Positions 9,340 through 15,375 of a stretch of DNA of 15,375 nucleotides are shown in pieces (within the stretch, counting starts at the first letter, position 1; every line of letters begins with the position of its first letter). The DNA is taken from positions 1-15,375 of the forward strand of contig CALKHV010000057.1 in NCBI GenBank assembly GCA_937988865.1. Direction: 5' to 3'. This DNA comes from an uncultured Propionibacteriaceae bacterium. Its GTDB lineage: Bacteria; Actinomycetota; Actinomycetes; Propionibacteriales; Propionibacteriaceae. The notes below the pieces were generated by a model. It was not told the origin of the DNA. It did no database searches and saw only the letters and a list, made by a program, of their open reading frames with translations. The translations under genes were made by a program, and so were the position numbers.

Positions 9340-9393
9340 GGAGGCTCCTGGGTCTGGTGCGGCAGGGCGGCGATCGGTGTGCCACCCGGGCCG

Positions 9394-9399
9394 AGCCTA
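9394..9399 (-). promoter_or_regulatory. Possible -10 element for the Rieske gene (TAGGCT)
   Basis: On the minus strand TAGGCT fits TANNNT and would start transcription at about 9387, leaving a leader of roughly 47 bases that contains the AGGAG ribosome binding site. It lies only 18 bases from the uvrC -10 hexamer on the other strand, so the two divergent promoters must overlap. Confidence 0.4.
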
Positions 9400-9417
9400 C
9401 CTGTCAGTGGCGATCCC

Positions 9418-9430
9418 TAGACTGCTTGGC
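9418..9430 (+). promoter_or_regulatory. -10 element for a leaderless uvrC mRNA (TAGACT)
   Basis: TAGACT at 9418-9423 is followed by 7 bases and the ATG of uvrC at 9431, the same geometry as uvrB. There is no Shine-Dalgarno sequence in the interval. Confidence 0.6.
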
Positions 9431-11401
9431 ATGGCCGATCCATCCACCTACCGCCCCCGCCCGGGTTCGATCCCGACGGGTCCGGGCGTCTACCGGTTCT
9501 CGGACGCCCATGGCCAGGTGATCTACGTCGGCAAGGCGAAGAATCTTCGCCAACGTCTCAACTCGTACTTCGCAGACCCGGCGTCCCTGCACTTCAGGAC
9601 GCAGGCTATGGTCCGCACCGCGTCCCGCGTCGAGTGGACGGTCGTCCGCAACGAGTTGGAGTCGCTCCAGCTGGAGTACACGTGGATCAAGCAGTACGAC
9701 CCACGTTTCAACGTGAAATATCGCGATGACAAGTCCTACCCCTGGCTGGCGATCACCTGGTCGGACGAGTTTCCGCGGGTCTTCGTGGGTCGCGGGAGCA
9801 AGCGCAAGGGTTGGCGCTATTTCGGACCCTTCGGTCAGGCGTGGGCCATTCGCGAGACCGTCGACCTGCTGCTGCGCGTGTTCCCCATGCGTTCGTGCAC
9901 GTCCGGGGTGTTCAGGTCGGCGGCGGCCTCCGGACGTCCGTGCCTGCTGGGTTACATCGGCAAGTGCTCTGCGCCCTGCGTGGGACGGGTGACCGCCGAC
10001 GAGCACCGCGAGATCGTGGCTGACTTCTCGAGCTTCATGGCCGGTCAGTCGGGCCAGCTGTCGCGCAAGCTGGAGCGGCAGATGAAGGAAGCGTCCCAAT
10101 CGCTCGAGTTCGAGCGCGCGGCAGTCCTGCGCGACTCCTTGCAGGCCCTTCGGCAGGCCACCGAGAAGAATGCCATCGTGCTGTCGGACGGCACGGACGC
10201 CGACGTGATCGCCATTGCCGAGGACCCGCTCGAAGTTGCCGTCCAGATCTTCCATGTCAGGGGCGGACGCGTCCGTGGCGAGCGGGGGTGGGTCGCCGAC
10301 CGTGCCGACGACGGGGGGCCGGCTGATCTCGTCGAATCGTTCCTGCTGCAGTTGTACGCCGACGCCGAGGCGGCCGACACCGAGACCGCTTCGGGGATCC
10401 CTCGTGAGGTGCTGGTGCCGGTGCTTCCAGCGTCCGGTGATCTGGTGGAGCAACTGCTCAGCGAGGTTCGTGGCACCAACGTGACCATTCGGGTGCCCCT
10501 GCGGGGCGACAAGCTCGCCCTGCTCGAGACGGTGCAGCGGAACGCCGCCGAGGCACTCGCCCTGCACAAGACGAGACGTGCGTCCGACCTGTCGACGCGG
10601 AACCGCGCCCTCGAGGAGGTCCAGCAGGCGCTGGGGCTCCCCCTCGCGCCGCTGCGTATCGAGTGCTACGACATCTCGCACCTCCAGGGAACCGAGGTGG
10701 TGGGTTCGATGGTGGTGTTCGAGGACGGGCTGCCGCGAAAAGGGGAGTACCGACGGTTCATCATCAAGGGGTTCGAAGGGTCGAACGACGTGGCAGCGAT
10801 CGACGAAGTGCTGCGTCGGCGCTTCAGGAGGCTGATCGATGACCGCGCCAGCCTGGCCGAGTCGGGCCCGGACGCAGCCCTCATCGACCCCTCGACCGGC
10901 GTCCCCAGAAAGTTCGCCTACGCACCCGCCCTGGTGGTCGTCGACGGTGGCGCCCCCCAGGTGGCCGCGGCCCAGCGTGTCTTCGACGACCTGGGCCTCA
11001 ACGACATCGCGCTGTGCGGTCTGGCCAAGCGCCTCGAGGAGGTCTGGCTGCCGGGGGAGGAGTTCCCCCTCATCCTGCCCCGCACCAGCGAAGGCCTCTA
11101 CCTGCTGCAGCGTCTCCGCGACGAGGCCCATCGCTTCGCGATCACACACCACCGCGGACGCCGGAGCCAGGCGATGGTCGAGTCGCTCCTCGACAGCGTC
11201 CCCGGTCTGGGTGAGGTGCGTCGCAAGTCGCTCCTCACCTACTTCGGGAGCATGAAGAAGTTGCGCGCCGCCTCCGTGGACGAGATCGCCCAGGTGCCGG
11301 GGTTCGGGCCACGGCTGGCCCAGGCTGTGAAGGGTGCACTCGACGAGCAGCCGTCCGCCGCCGCGGTGAACCTCACCACGGGCGAGATCATCGAGGCATG
11401 A
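9431..11401 (+). CDS. uvrC: Excinuclease ABC subunit C (UvrC)
   Basis: Dual-incision nuclease of nucleotide excision repair, recruited by UvrB-DNA. The 656-residue protein begins with a GIY-YIG domain (3' incision): GVYRF at 19-23, IYVGKAKNLRQR at 31-42, and the conserved glutamate in NELESL (75-80). Four cysteines C156, C171, C179 and C183 match the iron-sulfur cluster ligands reported for E. coli UvrC. A UVR domain (~209-240) pairs with that of UvrB. The RNase H-like 5' nuclease domain starts near IECYDISHLQGT (410-421, catalytic-type D414). A helix-hairpin-helix pair (~585-640, VPGLGE and VPGFGP) binds DNA. The frame is open upstream to 9236, but that part overlaps the divergent Rieske gene. 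ATG 9431 is favoured by family length and the leaderless -10 box. Confidence 0.96.
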   Translation: MADPSTYRPRPGSIPTGPGVYRFSDAHGQVIYVGKAKNLRQRLNSYFADPASLHFRTQAMVRTASRVEWTVVRNELESLQLEYTWIKQYDPRFNVKYRDDKSYPWLAITWSDEFPRVFVGRGSKRKGWRYFGPFGQAWAIRETVDLLLRVFPMRSCTSGVFRSAAASGRPCLLGYIGKCSAPCVGRVTADEHREIVADFSSFMAGQSGQLSRKLERQMKEASQSLEFERAAVLRDSLQALRQATEKNAIVLSDGTDADVIAIAEDPLEVAVQIFHVRGGRVRGERGWVADRADDGGPADLVESFLLQLYADAEAADTETASGIPREVLVPVLPASGDLVEQLLSEVRGTNVTIRVPLRGDKLALLETVQRNAAEALALHKTRRASDLSTRNRALEEVQQALGLPLAPLRIECYDISHLQGTEVVGSMVVFEDGLPRKGEYRRFIIKGFEGSNDVAAIDEVLRRRFRRLIDDRASLAESGPDAALIDPSTGVPRKFAYAPALVVVDGGAPQVAAAQRVFDDLGLNDIALCGLAKRLEEVWLPGEEFPLILPRTSEGLYLLQRLRDEAHRFAITHHRGRRSQAMVESLLDSVPGLGEVRRKSLLTYFGSMKKLRAASVDEIAQVPGFGPRLAQAVKGALDEQPSAAAVNLTTGEIIEA

Positions 11402-11455
11402 GTGATGGGAATGCGGCGCCGACCGCTTTCGCCGAGCGACGTCAGCGCGAACAGC

Positions 11456-11467
11456 GATAATGGGCGC
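11456..11467 (+). promoter_or_regulatory. -10 element for a leaderless rapZ mRNA (GATAAT)
   Basis: GATAAT at 11456-11461, one base from TATAAT, is followed by six bases and an in-frame GTG at 11468. This predicts a separate promoter for rapZ-yvcK 54 bases after the uvrC stop and resets the rapZ start. Confidence 0.6.
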
Positions 11468-12343
11468 GTGACCTCTCCCGTCAGCGCACCACTTCCACGC
11501 GTCGTCATCATCACCGGCATGTCCGGCGCAGGACGCCGCACGGTCGCGCACGCGATGGAGGACCTGGGCTGGTATGTGGTCGACAATCTTCCCCCCAGCA
11601 TGCTCCCCGCGCTCGTCTTCCTGGCGGCCGAGAACTCCATCGGACGCCTGGCCGTCGGCCTGGACGTCCGCAGCCGGGCGCTCTTCGACCAGCTGCCCTC
11701 GGTCTTCGCACAACTCGCGAGCAACGGCGTCCAGCCCGAAGTCCTCTACATCGAGGCCGACGACGACGCGATCGTCAAGCGTCAGGAGTCGACCCGGCGT
11801 CCGCTCCCGCTGCAGGGCGACGGCCGGCTGACGGACGGGATCGCCAAGGAACGCACCATGCTCTCGAGCCTGCGCGCGGCCGCTGACATCGTCATCGACA
11901 CGTCGAAGCTCAACGTCCACCAACTCTCGCAGCGGGTGGGACACGCCTACGGCGGCGTCAGCGGTTCCGACCTCCGCGTCACCCTCATGAGCTTCGGCTT
12001 CAAGAACGGCGTCCCCCTGGACGCCGACCTGGTCTTCGACGTGCGATTCCTGCCGAACCCGCACTGGGTGCCGGAGTTGCGTCCGATGACAGGCCTGTCG
12101 GACGCAGTCCGCGACTACGTGCTCTCGGCCGACGGGGCGTCCGAGTTCCTCGACCTGGTGGAGTCTCTCATCGGGACCATGAAGCCCGGTTATGTGCGCG
12201 AGGGCAAGCGCCAGGCCACCGTCGCCATCGGCTGCACGGGAGGCAAGCACCGCTCGACGGCCATGACCGAGGAACTGGCCCGCCGGCTCCGCGTCGACGG
12301 TGTCACCGTGTCTGTCATGCACAGGGACCTGGGCAAGGAATGA
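11468..12343 (+). CDS. rapZ: RapZ/YvcJ-family nucleotide-binding protein
   Basis: P-loop protein family named for E. coli RapZ, an RNA adaptor that controls glucosamine-6-phosphate synthase, and for B. subtilis YvcJ. The 291-residue product (E. coli ~284) has IITGMSGAGRRT (14-25) as its Walker A segment and the family motif VVDNLPP (37-43). The C-terminal domain contains IGCTGGKHRST (254-263 region) followed by MHRDLGK. The P-loop is atypical: the usual GK[ST] reads G22-R23-R24, so both the phosphate-binding lysine and the Mg-coordinating serine are replaced. Four upstream in-frame starts exist from 11402 (GTG) onward. I choose GTG 11468 because GATAAT ends 6 bases before it and upstream residues are low-complexity and basic. 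Its stop overlaps the yvcK start as ATGA, so the two are co-translated. The actinobacterial RNA or protein partner is unknown. Confidence 0.93.
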   Translation: MTSPVSAPLPRVVIITGMSGAGRRTVAHAMEDLGWYVVDNLPPSMLPALVFLAAENSIGRLAVGLDVRSRALFDQLPSVFAQLASNGVQPEVLYIEADDDAIVKRQESTRRPLPLQGDGRLTDGIAKERTMLSSLRAAADIVIDTSKLNVHQLSQRVGHAYGGVSGSDLRVTLMSFGFKNGVPLDADLVFDVRFLPNPHWVPELRPMTGLSDAVRDYVLSADGASEFLDLVESLIGTMKPGYVREGKRQATVAIGCTGGKHRSTAMTEELARRLRVDGVTVSVMHRDLGKE

Positions 12344-13284
12344 AGCGGCGGCGGCTGCCCGCGGTGGCTGCCCTCGGAGGTGGTCATGGCCTCTACGCCT
12401 CGCTCAGTGCACTGCGCCGCGTCACCGACCGGCTGACCGCCGTGGTGACAGTCGCCGACGACGGGGGCTCATCGGGACGGCTGCGCGAGGAACTCGGCTG
12501 CCTGCCCCCCGGCGATCTCAGGATGGCCCTGTCCGCACTGTGCGGGGACGACACGGTGGGCCGCTCCTGGACCGACGTCCTCCAGTCGCGGTTCGAGGGC
12601 GAGGGACCCCTCGCCGGCCACGCGATCGGGAACCTGCTCATCGCTGGCACCTGGCAGCAACTCCACGACCCGGTGGCGGGGCTCGACATGGTCGCCGGAC
12701 TGCTGCGCACCCGCGGACGCGTCCTGCCCATGGCCCTCACCCCACTCAACATCGAGGCGGACGTCATCGGTCTCGACCCCCTGCACCCGGATGAGATGTG
12801 CACCCTCGTCGGACAGTCGACGGTGGCGAAGACGCGTGCCCACGTGCTGGGCATCCGCCTGGTGCCGGCCGACGCACCGGCCTGCCCAGAGGCGGCCCGG
12901 GCGATCCGCGAGGCCGACTTCGTCGTCGTGGGCCCAGGATCGTGGTTCACGTCGGTGATGCCGCACCTGCTGGTCCCCGAACTCATGGACGCCATCGCCG
13001 GCGCCCGCCAGCGCATCCTCACGCTCAACATCGCGCCGGCCGACGAGACCGACGGTGTCAGTGCATCTCGTCACATCGAGCTCCTGGCCGAGCACGCCCC
13101 CAGGCTGCGACTCGACCACGTGATCGCCGACACAGACTTCGCCGCGACCGATCCGCACCTCGCCGGTTACGTGCGGAGTCTCGGGGCCCAGCTGGTGGTC
13201 GCTGACGTGGCGATGCGCGACGGGACGGCCCGCCACGATCCTCTGAGGCTCGGTGCCGTCTACGCAGAGGTCATGGGGCTGTAG
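12340..13284 (+). CDS. yvcK: YvcK/CofD-like UDP-sugar-binding protein (gluconeogenesis factor family)
   Basis: Member of the YvcK/CofD-like family, which binds UDP-GlcNAc. In Bacillus and mycobacteria it is needed for growth on gluconeogenic carbon and for peptidoglycan precursor supply. The 314 residues begin with a basic tip and LGGGHGL (12-18), a Rossmann-like glycine loop. TVADDGGSSGRLR (37-49), PPGDLR (56-61), GHAIGNLLIAG (~93-103) and VVGPGSWFTSVMPHLLV (~194-210) are all family signatures. The length fits the short form. The start ATG overlaps the rapZ TGA by the ATGA arrangement, with AAGGA abutting the ATG, which is too close for a normal ribosome site. Translation therefore probably depends on coupling to rapZ. 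The ordered trio rapZ-yvcK-whiA is conserved in Gram-positive bacteria. Confidence 0.94.
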   Translation: MKRRRLPAVAALGGGHGLYASLSALRRVTDRLTAVVTVADDGGSSGRLREELGCLPPGDLRMALSALCGDDTVGRSWTDVLQSRFEGEGPLAGHAIGNLLIAGTWQQLHDPVAGLDMVAGLLRTRGRVLPMALTPLNIEADVIGLDPLHPDEMCTLVGQSTVAKTRAHVLGIRLVPADAPACPEAARAIREADFVVVGPGSWFTSVMPHLLVPELMDAIAGARQRILTLNIAPADETDGVSASRHIELLAEHAPRLRLDHVIADTDFAATDPHLAGYVRSLGAQLVVADVAMRDGTARHDPLRLGAVYAEVMGL

Positions 13285-13303
13285 CCGCGTCGTCGGGGTG
13301 TGG

Positions 13304-13315
13304 CAGGATGCAGCA
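13304..13315 (+). promoter_or_regulatory. Possible -10 element for a leaderless whiA mRNA (CAGGAT)
   Basis: CAGGAT at 13304-13309 ends 6 bases before the whiA ATG at 13316. The first position departs from TANNNT (C for T), so this is weaker than the uvrB and uvrC cases. The geometry is identical and there is no Shine-Dalgarno sequence of the usual AGGAGG type at proper spacing. Confidence 0.4.
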
Positions 13316-14302
13316 ATGGCCATGACGCAGCAGGTGAAGTCGGAGCTTGCCACCATCAAGGTGACCAAGCCCTGCTGCCGCCGCGCCGAGGTGGCCTCGC
13401 TGCTCCGCTTCGGCGGCGGGATCCACATCGTCAGCGGCAAGATCGTGATCGAGGCCGAGCTCGACACCGGGGCGGCCGCGCGTCGCCTGCGCACCACCAT
13501 CACCGAAGCGTTCGGGCTGGCCAGCGACCTGATCGTGATCTCGGGCAGCGGCATTCGGCGTGGCACCCGTTACGCCGTCCGTGTGGCCAAGGACGGCGAG
13601 GCGCTGGCCCGTCAGACCGGCCTCATCGACTCGTATGGACGCCCGGTCCGGGGGCTGCCGTCAGCGATCGTCAGCGGTGGGTTGTGTTGCCAGGAGGCCG
13701 CCTGGCGAGGCGCTTTCCTCGCTCACGGCTCCCTGACCGAACCCGGACGCTCCATGGCGATGGAGATCACCTGCCCCGGGTCCGAGGCTGCGCTCGCTCT
13801 GGTCGGTGCGGCGCGCCGCATCAGCATCACCGCCAAGGCCCGCGAGGTCCGCGGCGTGGATCGGGTGGTCATCCGCGACGGTGAGGCCATCGGGGCCATG
13901 CTCACCCGCCTCGGTGCGCACGAGTCCCGCATGGCCTGGGAGGAACGCCGGATGCGTCGCGAAGTGCGTGCGTCCGCGAACCGGTTGGCCAACTTCGACG
14001 ACGCCAATCTCCGTCGCTCGGCGCGCGCCGCGGTGGCCGCCGGGTCACGTGTTGCGCGTGCGCTTGAGATCCTGGGCCCGGACGTCCCGGAGCACCTGCG
14101 CGTGGCCGGGATGCTGCGCCTGGAACACAAGAACGCCTCCCTCGAAGAGCTGGGCCAGCACCACGTGCCACCCCTGACCAAGGACGCCGTCGCGGGCCGC
14201 ATCCGTCGTCTCCTCGCGACCGCCGACAAGGCTGCCGCCGACCAGGGGATCCCGGGGACGGACGCGAACCTGAGTCCCGAGTTGCTGGACGAGAACGACT
14301 GA
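13316..14302 (+). CDS. whiA: DNA-binding protein WhiA
   Basis: Transcription factor of the WhiA family, required for sporulation septation in Streptomyces and linked to cell division and chromosome segregation in other Gram-positives. The 328-residue protein starts MAMTQQVKSEL, followed by VTKPCCRRAEV (16-26), the family N-terminal signature. The middle of the protein (~85-200) is the LAGLIDADG-homing-endonuclease-like fold, here without endonuclease function as expected for the family (SGGLCCQEAAWRGAFLAHGS at 120-139). A C-terminal helix-turn-helix occupies ~274-304 (SLEELGQHHVPPLTKDAVAGR). The frame is open from 13253, overlapping yvcK. I use ATG 13316 because it aligns with the conserved N-terminus and the CAGGAT box. 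It lies 31 bases after yvcK and ends before a 180-base gap. Confidence 0.95.
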   Translation: MAMTQQVKSELATIKVTKPCCRRAEVASLLRFGGGIHIVSGKIVIEAELDTGAAARRLRTTITEAFGLASDLIVISGSGIRRGTRYAVRVAKDGEALARQTGLIDSYGRPVRGLPSAIVSGGLCCQEAAWRGAFLAHGSLTEPGRSMAMEITCPGSEAALALVGAARRISITAKAREVRGVDRVVIRDGEAIGAMLTRLGAHESRMAWEERRMRREVRASANRLANFDDANLRRSARAAVAAGSRVARALEILGPDVPEHLRVAGMLRLEHKNASLEELGQHHVPPLTKDAVAGRIRRLLATADKAAADQGIPGTDANLSPELLDEND

Positions 14303-14310
14303 CCCGCGCG

Positions 14311-14353
14311 CCTTGCCGGCGTCCCGCCCCACGACGCCCGTCGTTCGGCAGGG
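14311..14353 (+). terminator. Possible terminator after whiA (nested stems)
   Basis: CCTTGCCG (14311-14318) can pair with CGGCAGGG (14346-14353, one G-U pair). The enclosed loop contains a perfect ACGAC-GCCC-GTCGT hairpin (14331-14344). It starts 9 bases after the whiA stop. There is no T tract, so termination is a guess from position and stability. Confidence 0.35.
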
Positions 14354-14366
14354 ACATGGAATGTCC
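14352..14366. repeat. Perfect inverted repeat GGACAT-GGA-ATGTCC upstream of gap
   Basis: Six-base arms at 14352-14357 and 14361-14366 are separated by GGA. The site is about 30 bases upstream of the predicted gap -10 element, a usual location for an activator or repressor site. TGTCCAC, which includes the right arm, recurs at 14408-14414, at the predicted transcription start. No regulator can be named from the sequence. Confidence 0.35.
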
Positions 14367-14396
14367 ACCCCCCACGTGCTCGGCCAGCGAGTTCGT

Positions 14397-14402
14397 TACG
14401 CT
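14397..14402 (+). promoter_or_regulatory. Likely -10 element for gap (TACGCT)
   Basis: TACGCT fits TANNNT. Transcription would start near 14409, giving a ~74-base leader with the AAGGGGA ribosome site (14467-14473) 9 bases before the ATG. Unlike the uvr genes, gap therefore has a conventional leader. No clear -35 is visible. Confidence 0.45.
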
Positions 14403-14482
14403 TGGGGTGTCCACACATCCGTGTCGCACGACTGAGTCCCACCCGTGCTCGGCACCCAGCATCTCGAAGGGGAATCCACCAG

Positions 14483-15375
14483 ATGACCGTCAAGGTTGGT
14501 ATCAACGGCTTCGGCCGCATTGGCCGCAACTACTTCCGCGCCCTCGTTTCTCAGGGCGCCGACCTCGAGGTCGTGGCCGTCAACGACCTCACTGACAACA
14601 AGACGCTCGCGCACCTGCTGAAGTACGACTCGATCCTCGGTCGCTTCCCCGGTGAGGTCTCCTACGACGCCGAGTCCATCACCGTCGACGGCAAGAAGAT
14701 CATGGCCTACGCCGAGCGCGATCCCAACGCCCTGCCCTGGGGCGATCTCGGCGTCGACATCGTCATCGAGTCGACCGGCTTCTTCACGGACGCCACCAAG
14801 GCCGTCGCGCACATCAACGCCGGCGCCAAGAAGGTCCTCATCTCTGCCCCGGCGAAGAACGAGGACATCACGATCGTCATGGGCGTCAACGACGACCTGT
14901 ACGACTCGGCTGCCCACAACATCATTTCCAACGCGTCGTGCACGACGAACTGCCTGGCCCCCATGGCCAAGGCGCTGAACGACGGTCTGGGCATCGTCAA
15001 GGGCCTCATGACCACGATCCACGCCTACACCCAGGACCAGAACCTGCAGGACGGCCCGCACAGCGACCTCCGTCGTTCGCGCGCAGCCGCCCTCAACATG
15101 GTTCCCACCACCACCGGCGCGGCCAAGGCTGTGGCCTTGGTGCTCCCGGAGCTGAAGGGCAAGCTCGACGGTTACGCCATGCGCGTCCCGACCCCCACCG
15201 GTTCCGCGACCGACCTCACCTTCGAGGCCTCCCGCGAGACCACGGTCGAGGAAGTCAACGCACTCGTCAAGGCTGCCGCCGAGTCGGGCCCCATGAAGGG
15301 CTTCCTGGTCTACACCGAGGATCCGATCGTCTCCAAGGACATCGAGACCGACCCGGCGTCCTGCGTCTTCGACGC
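14483..15375 (+). CDS. gap: Glyceraldehyde-3-phosphate dehydrogenase, NAD-dependent (3' end outside window)
   Basis: Glycolytic enzyme converting glyceraldehyde-3-phosphate, phosphate and NAD+ to 1,3-bisphosphoglycerate in the cytosol. 297 residues are visible and about 35-40 are missing at the C-terminus. VGINGFGRIGRN (5-16) is the NAD-binding glycine loop. D35 in VNDLTD indicates a preference for NAD over NADP. SNASCTTNCLAP (149-160) carries the catalytic C153, and H180 in TTIHAYT is the general base. The ATG at 14483 is preceded by AAGGGGA at good spacing and is the family's usual N-terminus. Codon use is cleaner and more C-ending than in neighbouring genes, as expected for a highly expressed enzyme (an impression by eye). 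In actinobacteria this gene usually leads a gap-pgk-tpiA operon; the partners would lie beyond the window. Confidence 0.97.
   Translation, partial: MTVKVGINGFGRIGRNYFRALVSQGADLEVVAVNDLTDNKTLAHLLKYDSILGRFPGEVSYDAESITVDGKKIMAYAERDPNALPWGDLGVDIVIESTGFFTDATKAVAHINAGAKKVLISAPAKNEDITIVMGVNDDLYDSAAHNIISNASCTTNCLAPMAKALNDGLGIVKGLMTTIHAYTQDQNLQDGPHSDLRRSRAAALNMVPTTTGAAKAVALVLPELKGKLDGYAMRVPTPTGSATDLTFEASRETTVEEVNALVKAAAESGPMKGFLVYTEDPIVSKDIETDPASCVFD

Noticed and set aside
9236..9430. N-terminal extension of UvrC by 65 residues
   Set aside because: It runs over the divergent Rieske gene and promoter region. UvrC proteins start just before the GIY-YIG domain, as at 9431.
9404..12322. A 972-codon open frame on the minus strand opposite uvrC and rapZ
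   Set aside because: It crosses two well-recognised genes and is rich in His, Arg, Gly and Asp, as expected for the antisense frame of GC-rich codons. No motif is visible.
13253..13315. N-terminal extension of WhiA by 21 residues into yvcK
   Set aside because: WhiA homologues start MAMT-like right before VKxEL; the extension is the yvcK end read in another frame.

Overview
The window is a high-GC, gene-dense chromosomal segment from an actinobacterium, most likely a member of the Propionibacteriales or a close relative. The evidence is the presence of WhiA, a mycothiol-type maleylpyruvate isomerase homologue, the long acidic tail on ribosomal protein S1, and a conserved gene order: rpsA, coaE, uvrB, (terC), uvrA, uvrC, rapZ, yvcK, whiA, gap. 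The genus assignment is inference from memory of that gene order. I see no insertion sequence, phage gene, CRISPR array, tRNA or rRNA. This is core genome rather than an accessory island, and I find no credible undescribed multi-gene system.

Layout. Positions 1-435 hold the 3' end of rpsA, followed by a strong hairpin terminator. coaE (555-1178) and uvrB (1218-3308) follow on the plus strand. A 186-base gap then carries a yybP-ykoY-type (manganese) riboswitch in front of a TerC-family membrane protein gene (3495-4496). Two minus-strand genes overlap by 8 bases: a DinB-fold/MDMPI protein (5104-5844) and a metallo-beta-lactamase-fold hydrolase (4500-5111). They converge on terC with only 3 bases between stop codons. 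uvrA (5960-8953) diverges from them. A small minus-strand Rieske lipoprotein gene (8959-9339) converges on uvrA through a hairpin spanning both stop codons, and diverges from uvrC (9431-11401). uvrC is followed by rapZ (11468-12343), yvcK (12340-13284) and whiA (13316-14302). After a 180-base gap, gap (14483 onward) runs off the end of the window.

Function. All three subunits of the UvrABC nucleotide-excision-repair nuclease are encoded within about 10 kb, interleaved with metal/redox or thiol-linked genes (TerC, MBL hydrolase, MDMPI-like, Rieske). The rapZ-yvcK-whiA block couples cell-wall precursor sensing (YvcK binds UDP-GlcNAc), a P-loop regulator, and a cell-division/sporulation regulator. 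It is followed by glycolytic gap.

The most informative signal outside the coding regions is promoter architecture. At least five genes (uvrB, uvrA, uvrC, rapZ, the MDMPI gene) and probably whiA have a TANNNT-like -10 hexamer ending 6-7 bases before the likely start codon. That is the signature of leaderless mRNAs, and it moves the preferred starts of uvrA and rapZ to internal GTG codons. coaE has the same -10 arrangement, but pointed at a 9-codon upstream ORF whose stop overlaps the coaE start.
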